Assembly (NCBI GenBank): GCA_030248215.1
Contig: JASANG010003059.1
Location: 62,001-126,000 of the forward strand
DNA: 64,000 nucleotides
Reading direction: 5' to 3'
Source: Enoplolaimus lenunculus
Taxonomy: Eukaryota; Nematoda; Enoplea; Enoplida; Thoracostomopsidae
Each line of letters starts with the position of its first letter. Position 1 is the stretch's first letter. Shown in pieces: positions 25,301-35,329 of this stretch. The position numbers were made by a program, and so were the translations under genes. Under the pieces are notes generated by a model. That model was not told the DNA's origin, made no database searches, and was given only the letters and a program-made list of their open reading frames with translations.

Positions 25301-28300
25301 TTTATATTATCTGTTCGCGGCAAATGTAACCTAATTATTATGTTCGAAAATACAGACCAAAATATTTGCGATTTTTGCCAAACAAAACTTTGCAAAAATT
25401 ATTATTGTGTTGTGATGTGAAATGTTTTTTTTTGAAAATTTCAGATTTCATTTCATTGAATCACCGTCGCCGGAAAAATTGGAAGAAGCCATCGAGTCGT
25501 TAAAAAATCACGGAGCTCTGACGGAAAATACTGAACGATTGACTGCGATTGGTCGAATGCTTGTTCGCCTTCCTGTTGATATATCGATTGGAAAAATGCT
25601 CATTTTAGGATGTCTGTTCAAGTATAGTTTGACCGCAAAGTCAACCATATCGTTGTTATCTTCGACGTTCTTCTTTCGGTTTTACTGTAGGACAAAGGAC
25701 TTACCTTCATAAAATACTATGCAGTGATATTTATCTGTGCGATAGGTTAAACGTACAATTTCAATACTCGAGCTGTCGTCTTCACCGTCGTTATTCAGGT
25801 TTGCGTTTAGGTGGGAGACCCACTTTTGGAATACGGATAAGGAATAAACCAGATTTTACAAGCGAGATGTATGTATAAGCATTTAAATATTTTGGTATCT
25901 TTATCTTTGTTTGAAGGCAAATTGAACCAGTTTTGGCGATTGCAGCATCGCTCAGCGTTCAATCTCCGTTTCTGGCCAGATCTTTTCGCGATCTGGATAT
26001 CTTAGCATTACGAAACCAAGAACTAATGACGTCCCAGGGAGATCCGTTTTTGTATTTAAACACGTAAGTTGTTCAATTATCAATTATTGTTCGCAATCAG
26101 TCGTTGTAATTAAGTTTTGGCCGAGCTGTGGTCATCAGGCGATAAAATATTAATTATGTTGTTTTTGCTTAAATATATTTACTAAAATTATTGGCTTCAG
26201 ACACAGAATCCTTATGGGTGTTTATATCCCTGCCTGCATATATAATTCAAATTTTGTCAAAATACAAGCACTGTTACTGTAATTTGACTTTTTAAAAAGT
26301 TTACATATTTATAAGTTTGATTTTCAGCTTGCAATAAGTGATACTGGTGTGTTTCTTAATGTTCAGGGCCGGAGCAGTCACCCCCCATACATCTCATTTG
26401 GAGGGTCCACCACCTAAAAGGGCCCCCACCATAACTGTCTGAAACAAAAGCCGCCAACGTTTTACAATACGTTTGGCTTCTTGCTCGCTTCGCTCGCGAG
26501 TTTGGAGACCTACACCCTGGGTGCTCCAGCTCTGTAAATATTGCATACAACACTGCGCTTGGTTTATATTGCACACTACTGTTGTGTAGCGCAAATTGTT
26601 TTAATGTTTAATTGTTTTAATGTTTAATTGTTTTAATGTTTAATTGTTTTAATGTTTAATTGTTTTAATGTTTAATTGTTTTAATGTTTAATTGTTTTAA
26701 TGTTTTAAGCTACCGAGCGTGGTTGGAAGTGAAAGCGAACGGCCGTGAATCGACTAGGCGTTGGTGTGCAAAACGTGGGATTGAAGAACAGCGATTGTAT
26801 GAGATGGCAAAACTCATGGAACAGTTTAAGGTAAAACATGGCTAAGAGTAACATTTGAAATTTGAACAAACATCATCATATTTGTACCCAACGCCGTAAC
26901 CAGGTAGAATCAAAGTCAAACCTACCATTATGATTTTTGTCTCGTGGCCTTGGGACGTTTTCAGTTGGTAATACATGAAACGCCTTTCGGAATTTTTATA
27001 GAACAGGACCATTGGTACAAATTATGGACTACACAGCTGTTTGTATCTGGTATGAATTATTGTTCTCTGTCTAAATTTGTGTCGGAAGTGCACGGTCGGG
27101 ACGACCCCCTTTCTCCGAAGTACTGCGAATATACATAGTTTTCCCCCTTGATTACTCCGAAACATATGGTCACGCCGGGAATCGAACCTCGGATCTCTTG
27201 CTCGTGAGTCAAGCGCGCTACCCATTACACCATGCGGTCGATGTTTATATGAGCACGTGTATGCATGTGTCTTACAGTACATACACTATGCACGTTGCAC
27301 CAAATATATTAACGGTCTGTTGTGCTCTTAGTTACGCTAAACATGGCTTCATGTCCGCTTTCGCTGTGAGTTGTGTCGATATTATCAAACTCCTAGCCAG
27401 CTTACCTTTGTTAGGGGTTGCTAAACATTTTTCAGGAGGGTATACAAGGGATTTCGACACGACTGCTAGCATGGTTTAAATTTTCTTAAAGAGGGTCAAA
27501 ATCGTTCCAGGATCGCTGAACCGGTCGCCGCGTTCCCCATTCCGGCTACGGGCGGGATGTTATAAAAACGATGCTATTGCGTCGTTTAAAAATATTTTGG
27601 TATTTGCATTATTAAGTTTTTTACTGCACAGTATTCTATATTTTTAAAAGGAATTATTAGAAGATGGCGATTTGATTGAAAAATACGAAAAACATTTGAC
27701 CAGTTCTGAACGTCGCGTGCGCTACGGTGAGATGAAAAGATTAAAAGAACTGCGAAAAAATTTGAAAAACGTGAAAAAACAAAGAAAGGTAAGCTGATTG
27801 GAAATTTTAGCCAGTTGCAGATAACGGATTTTTCATCAGCAAATACACATTTTGTGTTGGTCAAATTGTTCAAAATTTTAATGGATGTTTAGTAAAGATA
27901 TTAATAATATTTTTAATCCGGTTGTATCCACAACTGACTGTTTTAGATGTTGAAGCACGATAGCTGCGAAGCAGTACTGCCTGATGCGGACGAATTAGAA
28001 GAAAATGATAATTCCGATACGGCCAAGGACGTCCGTGCAGTTGAATTCCGGCTAAAGTTTAACTCGGCTGATATAAATCGAGATCTGGCGGCGTTAGATA
28101 CAAACACGATGTCTCGTTATATTATTAAGGTATCCTTGAAACGGTTAGCTTTGTGTTATTTAAGTTATCTTTAAAAATCATCGCATCTTATTGTTAAACT
28201 AAAAATGTCAGGCATATGTATTTCATTTACTTTTCTGTTATGCTATTGCTCTTGCAAGATTATGTCCAATACCTAGAATTCACTAAATACTCATGGCGAA

Positions 28301-30267
28301 GCGTGACAGAGTAACGACGTATCCGCTTGTTTGCCGTTTGCGACAATTCCAGCACCAAATTGAAAGAGAACTTCAAAAATCGCCAGCCTTCAGTTTTAAT
28401 TTGTTGTGCCAAAATTGAGTTGAATAAATGCCTAAATTATAAAACGTATAATTGTCGATATGTCGTAATTAATCACGTTTCATATTTGAGTATACTATGA
28501 GCAACCAATCTCAAACTGTTTGCGTACAATAAATACTATGTAAAGTGTTTAGGCAAGTATTCACACGTATGCGCAGTACAAAATCTCCACAAGACATGAC
28601 AGCCCACTCGGGATCGAGAGTTAAACTCTTATTACTGGGTGCTGGCTCCCTCTAGAGGGGCAGAGGTGAAAAGGGTAATATTCATTTTATATGAGATGGA
28701 GTTAAGGTAATTGCACGCAGCTGTTAACCAAAATTTCGTGGGTCATTGTTTGATTGAAAACATTAATTAATATATTTTAGACACTGTTGTGTTGTTCGAT
28801 GTATCCTCAGTATGGCATTTTGGATCAGCATAATCAGTATAAACACGGTTCGGACATAATGATTCATACAAAAACAAAGCCTTTCGTAGTGCTTCATCCG
28901 AACGGTTGTTTGGCTCAAGAACCTGAGGTTTGTTGTCTAATGATGATTGAACCAACTGTATATGTTTCGAAACACGGCAGTGCGTTTTTGAGGTCATAAA
29001 CACGTGTGAAGTATGTATTTTGGCCAGGATTTTAACGTATGAGTGTATTATTTAAATATAAACCTCCGAGTCGTATATTTAGCAACTTTGAATTCATGAG
29101 ATTTCAAAGAATTGCCATTACTTTTAAGCCCTATCCACACGTGCAATTTTTTGCTTTGAGAACTTGCAGCTGCAAACTGCACGCAGAACTTAAATGTTTT
29201 TTCATCAGCCAATGAGAAAGCAGATGCAATAAATTCATTGAACTTGTAATGGTTATTCACACATGTGAACTAAATTCGTAGCTTTGATTTTTAATGAATT
29301 ATTTGCAGCTGCAAGTTTTTCGAACATGATTTTGGACAAAACTTGCAAGTGCAAGCTGCAGCTACAAGTAGTTCTCGCAGCAAAAACTTGCACGTGTGAA
29401 TATTGAATTAATCAAATTTTTGCCGTTTGTATAGTAATTGCTGTGTATTTTACTGAATTCGGACAATTAACTAATTGAAATTTACAATTTTCACTATCTA
29501 CAAAATATTATTTCAGCGATTAAATACTGAAACTGATGCCTCCGGTGTGAGCGCCGTACATCAGCTGGTATTTTTCAATCTTCTCTTGGATACTTCAAAA
29601 CCGTATATAGTGAATTCGTTTCGAACGCCAGCTTTACATGCGTTGTTTTTGTCTGCTCGTAAAATCGATTTAAGTGCTGATTTTCGCCGTGTTTGCTTTG
29701 ATGAATTTGCCGATGTTCAAACAGCTGACACTGGTGGGCTTGTGTCGCTTGTGGTTGTTGCAGTTGAAATTAGAGATTTGATCGATACGAGCCTTCAGAC
29801 CAAATTGGACGGTGACCGGTAAAGTCAGGACGGCGAATCACAGTTGTAGCCAGTGAGGCCGCGGCATTTTATGACCTGCGGACAGAAAGGGCGAGTGGCA
29901 GCGAAAGCATTAATATAAAATCGGTGACGCCTAAATTGTAGCAAGTTTCTCCAGCGGTATGATGGGAACCGAAGAAACGAATCGGTTCCGGGGTCGACTA
30001 GGCCAGGTCACAACCTGCAATAGGGAGCCTAAGCAGTTTCAGGGTGGGTATACGGTTGACATTTCAAGGTTATAAGCTTTTAAAACTGTTTAGGGCGGGG
30101 TAAACTTTATCTGGGGTGCTGAGAAACCCTCTGGTTCACCTGTGGCTACAGGCCGGGGCCCGGTTAGGTCGTTATCAACTCAGTTATTATAACCACGTGC
30201 CGTATTCATGGTTATTCAGTTACAAAGAGCAATTTTTATTAAACCAAATTTCGTCGACGATATAATG

Positions 30268-30356
<89 letters not shown>

Positions 30357-31906
30357 ATATTATATATCGGTAGTTACACGCGGCTGCATATTATACAGGG
30401 TTATTTTGTTTAATTTAGATATCACTCTGACAAACTGCCCCGGTTAATAATGGACTTTTTTCGTGCTCAAATACCGTTTGAATTGCACTACAAACACAAA
30501 ACTGCAATGAAACTCGAATATGTGAATGATAACAGCCGGCCAACGGTTTTTGAGTCACCGCAAGTGTTCCGCGATAAATTCGCAATTGATCTCTCTACGC
30601 CGGTGTCGTCTGGTGGTGGATGGTCTGTGAGACCATATTTAACCTGGGGTTCCATCGAATCCAAAAGTAAGTCAACGGCCGATTATATATTTTGAAGCCA
30701 AAAATTTGGATACAGGCTCTAAGAGATGGTATCGTAAAGTTATATCCAGATGAAAAAGTATTCCAGCTGAGAAAACTATTTTCGAGGTGTCTGAGTCTTC
30801 CCAATTATTTACTAGCTAATGTTTCGAGTTACCAAGGACGGATGGATTCGTATGGTAGTTTACACCCTTGTTATGGTACCGCCAAAGTTTAAGTTGTACA
30901 TACGGCGACTATCGTGATGGTACAGCCCATTATTGCAAACACTCACTACTTTATCACAGATATTTACAATTGTAGCTTTGTTAAATTTATTTTAATTCAT
31001 TTGTTGATTTTCAAAGATATTACCTTATAACTGAAAGTTATCCTATCATTTTCACGAAATAATCGTACTTTAGCCGCTGAAAAATCCTCGTGTCAACATC
31101 GATCTAAGCCATATACGGAAAATTTACAACCAATCACACACATTGGGTCAATTTGGGCTTCACAATTCCTACATCAGTTCACATCCTTAATTGTTAATGT
31201 AACTAAATAAGTCACTGTCCCGGCTTGATCGAAGTACAGCTTACATTTTGTGGTTTACCTTAAGTTAAATTTATTGAAATATTCTTTAAGATAATAATTT
31301 TTTGGATTAATTGTCAATGTAAATTTGAGTGAGTTGACTTCAACTCAGAATGAATTGAATCCACTCAGAGGTCTGAGCTCTGAATTAGGTGTTTCTGATC
31401 TAAGAATTATGAATTGATTTAATTCATTCTGAGTCAATTTAATCAAGTAACCCAAATTCAAATCAGCTCAGAGTGAGTTAATGTTTACTGTTATTGACTC
31501 AGCGATAACCAGAAATAAACTAGTTGTCTCTGTGAATATTGATTAATCAACTCGTCGGAATTTACAGTCAACTGAGCGTAGAACAAGCTTTTCAGGTTGG
31601 GATCAATCGTCGTCCAGCTATATTCAATCGCATTGGATATGCCCAATGTGTGGTGAAGAACTCGTTGTGAACTGTAATGAAAAAATGCAACATATTGACA
31701 CGTGTGGCACAAGCGATCAAAATAAACAAAAATACTCGGCCGTAAACAGTACTGATAATAAATCAGACACTCCAGTACCTCAAGAATTAGCAAAAAATAG
31801 CCTACTTAGAACTTACTTTTGTAATGAATGTGGTGAAAATTTACAACTAACTAGCACGGATATTTTGAAACATAAACGGGAACATCGATCAAAAGCGAAT
31901 CCATAG
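13368..31906 (+). CDS. DHX34: DHX34-type DEAH/RHA RNA helicase (nonsense-mediated decay factor)
   Basis: Fifteen exons join in one frame (1119 aa; human about 1143 from memory): 13368-13869, 15518-15748, 21536-21738, 22685-22916, 23854-24074, 24821-25017, 25445-25621, 25917-26063, 26710-26830, 27651-27788, 27947-28129, 28781-28927, 29517-29818, 30419-30666, 31596-31906. Walker A GDTGCGKST starts at 165, split by intron 1. The Walker B box is DEIH (259-262) rather than DEAH, followed by SAT at 293-295. Motif VI reads [12 protein letters not shown]. The helicase-associated region includes [16 protein letters not shown]. Two C-terminal zinc-finger-like clusters follow: CPMC with HIDTC, then CNECG with HKREH. 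These features and their order match DHX34, which acts with SMG1/UPF1 in mRNA decay and in splicing. The ATG at 13368 is the first in frame; an upstream non-coding exon is possible. The exon 12 donor (GTTTGT) is weak and uncertain. Intron 2 is 5.8 kb and holds the satellite element; several other introns carry MITEs. Confidence 0.94.
13891..14121. mobile_element. Family C foldback MITE (copy 1) in DHX34 intron 1
   Basis: Near-palindromic: left arm GTCAAATTGACTCTCTCCGA, right arm TCGGAGAGAGTCAATTTGAC, outer ends TTGCACAAAATGG and CCATTTTTTTGCAGTG. The centre repeats GAGTCAAATTCGACT. Better-preserved copies have CACTG termini next to TA, which suggests a Tc1/mariner-like relative. Confidence 0.8.
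14390..14830. repeat. AT-rich TTAAGT/AGCTTAA-rich stretch in DHX34 intron 1
   Basis: Short motifs such as TTTAAGTAAA, AGCTTAA and TTAGTTTAA recur irregularly on both strands, with AACTTTTTAGAAA near the left and TTTTAGAAAATAT near the right. It could be a decayed foldback element. The rest of the intron (14831-15208) shows nothing recognisable. Confidence 0.35.
15209..15472. mobile_element. Foldback element just upstream of DHX34 exon 2
   Basis: The left end GATATATGAACGCGCGCTGC is nearly the reverse complement of the right end GCAGCGTGCGTTCATATCTC. The interior is GC-richer than its surroundings, with repeated GCACTCG/CGCTCGTGC motifs. It ends 45 bp before the exon 2 start. Single copy in this window. 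Confidence 0.6.
15791..16682. mobile_element. Foldback module of composite element 1
   Basis: About 175-bp arms in inverted orientation. The left starts CTAGAAAAAATGCTCAGCAC and the right ends GTGCTGAGCATTTTTTCTAG. The arms share AAACTAGATCAGCACATTCG. The loop of about 540 bp matches the loop of 54298-55060 on the opposite strand. The module may be an independent foldback transposon or the left terminus of the composite element. Confidence 0.8.
16832..20309 (+). repeat. 18-bp satellite array 1, roughly 190 units
   Basis: The unit is GTGAAACCAACCGTTGGG and variants. Because 18 is divisible by 3 and most units lack stops, long frames run on both strands (VKPTVG on +, PTVGFT on -); these are not genes. 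Variant blocks recur: CAAGCGTTGAGGTGAATCCA is found at 17381, 17795, 18173 and 18960, giving higher-order units of 414 and 378 bp (23 and 21 monomers). Units are most uniform in the 18450-18600, 19250-19380 and 20170-20290 stretches and most degenerate at the left edge. Confidence 0.95.
20965..21222. repeat. About 21-bp GC-rich minisatellite in DHX34 intron 2
   Basis: Imperfect tandem copies of a unit like CCGTACGGCGCCGTCCGTTAT, with the palindromes CCGTACGG and GGCGCC. It is very CpG-rich in an otherwise AT-rich region. It lies between the composite element and exon 3. 20611-20964 shows nothing else recognisable. Confidence 0.85.
22300..22445. repeat. Fragment of a GC-rich dispersed repeat in DHX34 intron 3
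   Basis: Contains AGGAGGGGGCCAAAATTTTG and GGCTACGGGCCCG. Similar fragments with a GGCTACGGG- or GGCTACAGG-type end occur near 27400-27560 and 30060-30160. Class unknown. Confidence 0.35.
26370..26545 (-). repeat. Family H GC-rich repeat (copy 1) in DHX34 intron 8
   Basis: On the minus strand it reads ACTCGCGAGCGAAGCGAGCA, then AAACGTATTGTAAAACG, then GGCTTTTGTTTCAGAC, ending GTGACTGCTCCGGCCC. The same order appears on the + strand at 36870-37110. No coding gene; class unknown. Confidence 0.6.
26596..26709 (+). repeat. 16-bp minisatellite forming the 3' end of DHX34 intron 8
   Basis: Six perfect copies of TTGTTTTAATGTTTAA (26596-26691) and a seventh ending GTTTTAAG, whose final AG is the predicted splice acceptor of exon 9. 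No unit contains an internal AG, so none competes with the acceptor; each offers a T-rich tract and a TTAAT branch-point-like site. Confidence 0.9.
27060..27242 (-). mobile_element. tRNA-derived SINE (copy 1) in DHX34 intron 9
   Basis: The minus strand at about 27170-27240 has the A box TGGTGTAATGG and B box GGTTCGATTCC at tRNA spacing. It is followed by a body ending GTCCCGACCGTGCACTTCCG that is shared with 33085-33222. A 40-50-bp insert separates head and body in this copy. A functional tRNA is less likely because the head-body unit recurs. Confidence 0.7.
27370..27560. repeat. Decayed GC-rich repeat fragment in DHX34 intron 9
   Basis: Contains TAAACATTTTTCAGGAGGG and CCGGCTACGGGCGGG, similar to 22300-22445. 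Nothing else is seen in this part of the intron. Confidence 0.3.
29132..29401 (+). mobile_element. Family E MITE (copy 1) in DHX34 intron 12
   Basis: Inverted ends: CACACGTGCAATTTTTTGCT at the left and AGCAAAAACTTGCACGTGTG at the right. The interior is rich in TTGCAGCTGCAA palindromes. A second copy at 39821-40084 lies in the opposite orientation. About 265 bp. Confidence 0.8.
30060..30165. repeat. GC-rich repeat fragment in DHX34 intron 13
   Basis: A run with TTTAGGGCGGGGTAAAC and GGCTACAGGCCGGGG is related in style to 22300-22445 and 27370-27560. Confidence 0.25.
30271..30367. repeat. (TA)n-(TG)n microsatellite in DHX34 intron 13
   Basis: About 70 bp of pure AT dinucleotides, then GTGTGTGTGTGTG and a short TATA tail. 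It ends about 50 bp before the exon 14 start. Confidence 0.98.
31308..31571. mobile_element. Family F MITE-like repeat (copy 1) in the last DHX34 intron
   Basis: The left end AATGTAAATTTGAGTGAGTT is roughly the reverse complement of the right end AACTCGTCGGAATTTACAGT. The interior repeats GAATGAATTGAA and GAGTTGA motifs. Relatives lie at 40348-40532 and 57673-57936. The element stops 24 bp before the final DHX34 acceptor. Confidence 0.6.
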
Positions 31907-31938
31907 CACTTGCAATGGATCACGGAGAGGCTCAGCGA

Positions 31939-32300
31939 CAGGGTGCAACTGGAATTTTGGTTTCGGTAGAGAAATCCGGTATTTTTCACTATCCGGTTTC
32001 GGTATTAAATCCCGTGGTTTTTCACCGGAATTTGATGGTATTTTCGATATTGCAAATTTTTCTCGTTCGAAAATTTAGGAAAAATTGGCATATTATCTTA
32101 ACTGATTTTTCTATAATTGCCTGAGTGTGCGTTGCCAAAATTTTCAATTTGTGTCATACTTCGGAAATTTTCAAAATCGAGAATGTCTTTAATTTGGATT
32201 AATATTTTTCGTTTGCACTTTGTCATCGTTTTGCCAAAACTGATTTCAATTCGAAAAATTTGACTATTCTTGGCTAAAGTTATAAAATTTTTTGTATATA
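31939..32300. mobile_element. Family G MITE-like repeat (copy 3)
   Basis: Begins CAGGGTGCAACTGG, then GGTATTTTTCACTATCCGG and TCGTTCGAAAATTTAGG; the same order recurs at 35330-35600. It begins 33 bp after the DHX34 stop, so the 3' UTR is probably partly repeat-derived. The right end is not clear. Confidence 0.5.
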
Positions 32301-32372
32301 TCGAATAAGTATGAAATTTGAAACGTTTTAATGCTGTTTTATTAATCAGCGGTTAATAAGCCATTGATATAT

Positions 32373-32544
32373 GAGCCAATGTTACTTTTAGGGGCGTAGA
32401 GTAGATTAAGCGTATTGCTAAGCCTAAGCCTAAGCGTTGCAAAATGGTTTTCCTAAGCCTAAGAAAAAAGTGTAATCTAGAATCTAAACCCACTCTTTTA
32501 TGGACCCACCAGAAACGTTTACACCCCTTAAAGTAACATGGGCC
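32373..32544. mobile_element. Family A MITE with CCTAAG core (copy 2, TTACTTTAAGGGGCG subtype)
   Basis: Left end GAGCCAATGTTACTTTTAGG; right end CCCCTTAAAGTAACATGGGCC split at the last bases. The core is CTAAGCCTAAGCCTAAG, with GTAATCTAGAATCTAAACCC on the right side. The subtype is shared with copies near 33507, 38186 and 43023. Confidence 0.8.
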
Positions 32545-32815
32545 GATATATGCATATTGTACCTGGATAACTCTGCCCTTTATTGTTATAATTTAATTGG
32601 AATTCATAAGTTTAACAAATGGTATATATGTTGCTTGTATAATAAACGTATCAGAACGTAGCTAATAATTCTTCCTTCCGTGGCTTAAGGCATCCAAAGT
32701 GTTTACGTAAACAAAGCTTAACACCTCACACCGATGCATTTTTAACAATTTAAGAACGACCCTATTCCGCTATTCTATGTTTTTGTAGCGTTGCATTCAG
32801 TTCTAATATTTGCTT

Positions 32816-32980
32816 GGCCCATGTTACTTTTCAAGAACATTCCGTTTTCATACGTACTACAAAATAGAGCTGGCTATGATTAAGACTATTATTTCTGCTT
32901 AGGCTTACTTAGGCTTAGTTACAGACATATTTTTACGCTGAAGTTTAGGTTTAGCCTTAGGAATAGAACATGCGGTGAAA
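32816..32980. mobile_element. Degenerate family A element
   Basis: Starts GGCCCATGTTACTTTTC, with GCTTAGGCTTACTTAGGCTT in the middle. The right inverted end is not preserved. Confidence 0.45.
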
Positions 32981-33084
32981 CACTGGTCGTCCTTATCATG
33001 TTTTCCAGCTTTAGCGTTACCCAGTAAAGATAATGAAACCAGAAGGGCGCATGCAAACATCTACATTACCTGTATGACAGAAAA

Positions 33085-33222
33085 AATATGTGAAAGTAAA
33101 TGTCGGAACTGCACGGTCGGGGCGATCCCTTTCTCCAAAAATATGGCCACGCCGGGAATCGAACTTCGGACCTCTCGGTCGCGAGTCAAGCGCGCTACCC
33201 GTTGCACCACGCGGCCGATATC
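33085..33222 (-). mobile_element. tRNA-derived SINE (copy 2)
   Basis: The minus-strand head (about 33150-33220) has the A box TGGTGCAACGG and B-box-like AGTTCGATTCC, followed by the body GGAGAAAGGGATCGCCCCGA and CCGTGCAGTTCCGACA. It matches 27060-27242 but lacks that copy's insert. Confidence 0.7.
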
Positions 33223-33506
33223 CTAAATTCCCCTGGTGGTATATGTGCACGAGTATGTATATGTCTTAACATTACACACTCTGTACATACACAAGCCGCG
33301 TATACTCACAGTAAATTAATCAGTTCCATGGTAGCTAACATAAAACACAAAATGATGGTTTAAATTTTTTGAAGTTTTTAGCTTTCGGATCTTCAACTGA
33401 TACTAGTTACACTAGACGACTCCGGCTGTTTGCATCTTATAATAATTGTTGAACACTGCGCATTGTGTAAAAGCTTCCATGCTCACTGCACTTTGTTAAA
33501 ATACAT

Positions 33507-33685
33507 GACCCATGTTACTTTAACGGGAGTCCCGGATTCTGGTGGGTCTATAAAAGAGTAGGTTTAGATTCTAGATTACATTTTTTTGCTTTGGGTTAGG
33601 CTTAGGCTTAGGAACTCATTTTTTCAACGCTTAGGCTTAGGCATACGCTTAATCTAGTGTTGCGCCCCTCAAAGTAACATTGGCC
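33507..33685. mobile_element. Family A MITE with TTAGGC core (copy 3)
   Basis: Left end GACCCATGTTACTTTAACGG; right end GCGCCCCTCAAAGTAACATT then GGCC. The core includes GGTTAGGCTTAGGCTTAGG. Confidence 0.8.
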
Positions 33686-33990
33686 AAACACATGATACAG
33701 CATCAAAGTAGTAATAAAACCTTTCAATTTAGTTTTACAGGACTCATTTTTAGGCTTAGACTTAGGAATACGCTTAATCTAGTGTTGCGCCCCTCAAAGT
33801 AACATTGGCCAAACACATGATGCAGCATCAAAGTAGTAATAAAACCTTTCAATTTAGTTTTACAGGACTCATTTTTAGCCTTAGACTTAGGAATACGCTT
33901 AATCTAGTGTTGCGCCCCTCAAAGTAACATTGGCCAAACACATGATGCAGCATCAAAGTAGTAATAAAACCTTTCAATTTAGTTTTACAG
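33686..33990 (+). repeat. 125-bp tandem duplication of element end plus flank
   Basis: Two full units (33686-33810, 33811-33935) and a partial third. Each joins a flank segment (AAACACATGATGCAGCATCA and AAACCTTTCAATTTAG) to the right end of the preceding family A element. The units are nearly identical, so the duplication is recent. Confidence 0.9.
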
Positions 33991-34504
33991 GCAAATTTTG
34001 AGATTGATTTTAGTTTACGGTTCAGTCGTTGAGTTTTTAAATTGTTTTCTGTTTCTTGGCAGCTTGATTTGATATTAAAAATAAGCTGAATTATGTTAAA
34101 TTTTTGATTGCTTATTCGAATAATCATTTTTGGTTAACTTAATTTTCTCGGCATTAATTCCGCTTGTAGAATATTAATACTCAAAATATTGTTAGAATAG
34201 TAATAGAACTAGCGGTTGCTGTAACAGTGATTGATTCAGGCAAGGCGCCCCGTATATGAAATGGTAAAACGTTGACGGCCAGCCACGCGGTATAGGAAAA
34301 TCGTACTAAAACCCGCACACGCGAAGCAAACGAGAAAAATAACGCAATTGCACAATCAAATCGAGATGTTATATCTTGGTTTCAATCGATGTTGGGGTTA
34401 TGCCCTAGGGACCCCTCTTGGATTTTTAAATGGTTTGTATGGTAGGTTTAGCTAAATTAATTTACATAAAGTTCGAGTTAGAATTGTATGACGCACTTGG
34501 TTTC

Positions 34505-35035
34505 AGATTTCCGGTTGTACCCTGTTTGGAACGATTTGATTTTCTGTCGGAGCTGGAGCCAGAGGCAGATTTCCGGTTGTACCCTGTTTGGAACGATTTG
34601 ATTTTCTGTCGGAGCTGGAGCCGGAGGCAGATTTCCGGTTGTACCCTGTTTGGAACGATTTGATTTTCTGTCGGAGCTGGAGCCGGAGGCAGATTTCCGG
34701 TTGTACCCTGTTTGGAACGGATTGATTTTCTGTCGGAGCTGGAGCCGGAGGCAGATTTCCGATTGTACCCTGTTTGGAACGATTTGATTTTCTGTCGGAG
34801 CTGGAGCCGGAGGCAGATTTCCGGTTGTACCCTGTTTGGAACGGATTGATTTTCTGTCGGAGCTGGAGCCGGAGGCAGATTCCCGGTTGTACCCTGTTTG
34901 GAACGATTTGATTTTCTGTCGGAGCTGGAGCCGGAGGCAGATTTCCGGTTGTACCCTGTTTTGGAACCATTTGGTTTTCTGTCGGAGCTGGAACCGGAAG
35001 AAGCAGAGTTCCGGTTTAACTTGTTTGGAACTGTT
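34505..35035 (+). repeat. 62-bp minisatellite, about 8.5 units
   Basis: Unit starts occur every 62 bp from 34505 (34567, 34629, 34691, 34753, 34815, 34877, 34939). Each contains AGATTTCCGGTTGTACCCTG and CGGAGCTGGAGCCGGAGGC. Long minus-strand frames across it arise from the repeat and are not genes. The last unit is diverged. Confidence 0.95.
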
Positions 35036-35329
35036 TGCACTTAATGTTACAATACAGCGACTTTAAATCTAGAGGCTTTTTAACTCGTTTAAAAGTGTAA
35101 CACTTTATGCTTGACCAGTTTTGTCTTGTTTGCTGCTTTATAGCTGGCTTCATTGGCATTTTTAGCCAACGCATCAATAATCATATGGCAGGGTTTTGGT
35201 GGAATTTATTATTCGACCCGTCATGACGACCATTGTGAAACCTGTTCAATTGTGTATATTTATTGTTTTTTAAAAAGTTTCCATAGCCACCGCTATAATT
35301 TTTACATTTCGAATGTATGCCGTATCCGC

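Noticed and set aside
27170-27242. Functional minus-strand tRNA genes at this site and at 33150-33220
   Set aside because: Both heads are followed by the same non-tRNA body and their anticodon stems carry mismatches, so a SINE explains them better.
34505-35035. CRISPR-like spaced repeat arrays
   Set aside because: The units are contiguous tandem copies without unique spacers, and the host genes are spliced animal genes.
34462-35040. 192-codon minus-strand frame
   Set aside because: It is produced by the 62-bp minisatellite; the peptide is periodic every 62 codons with no recognisable domain.
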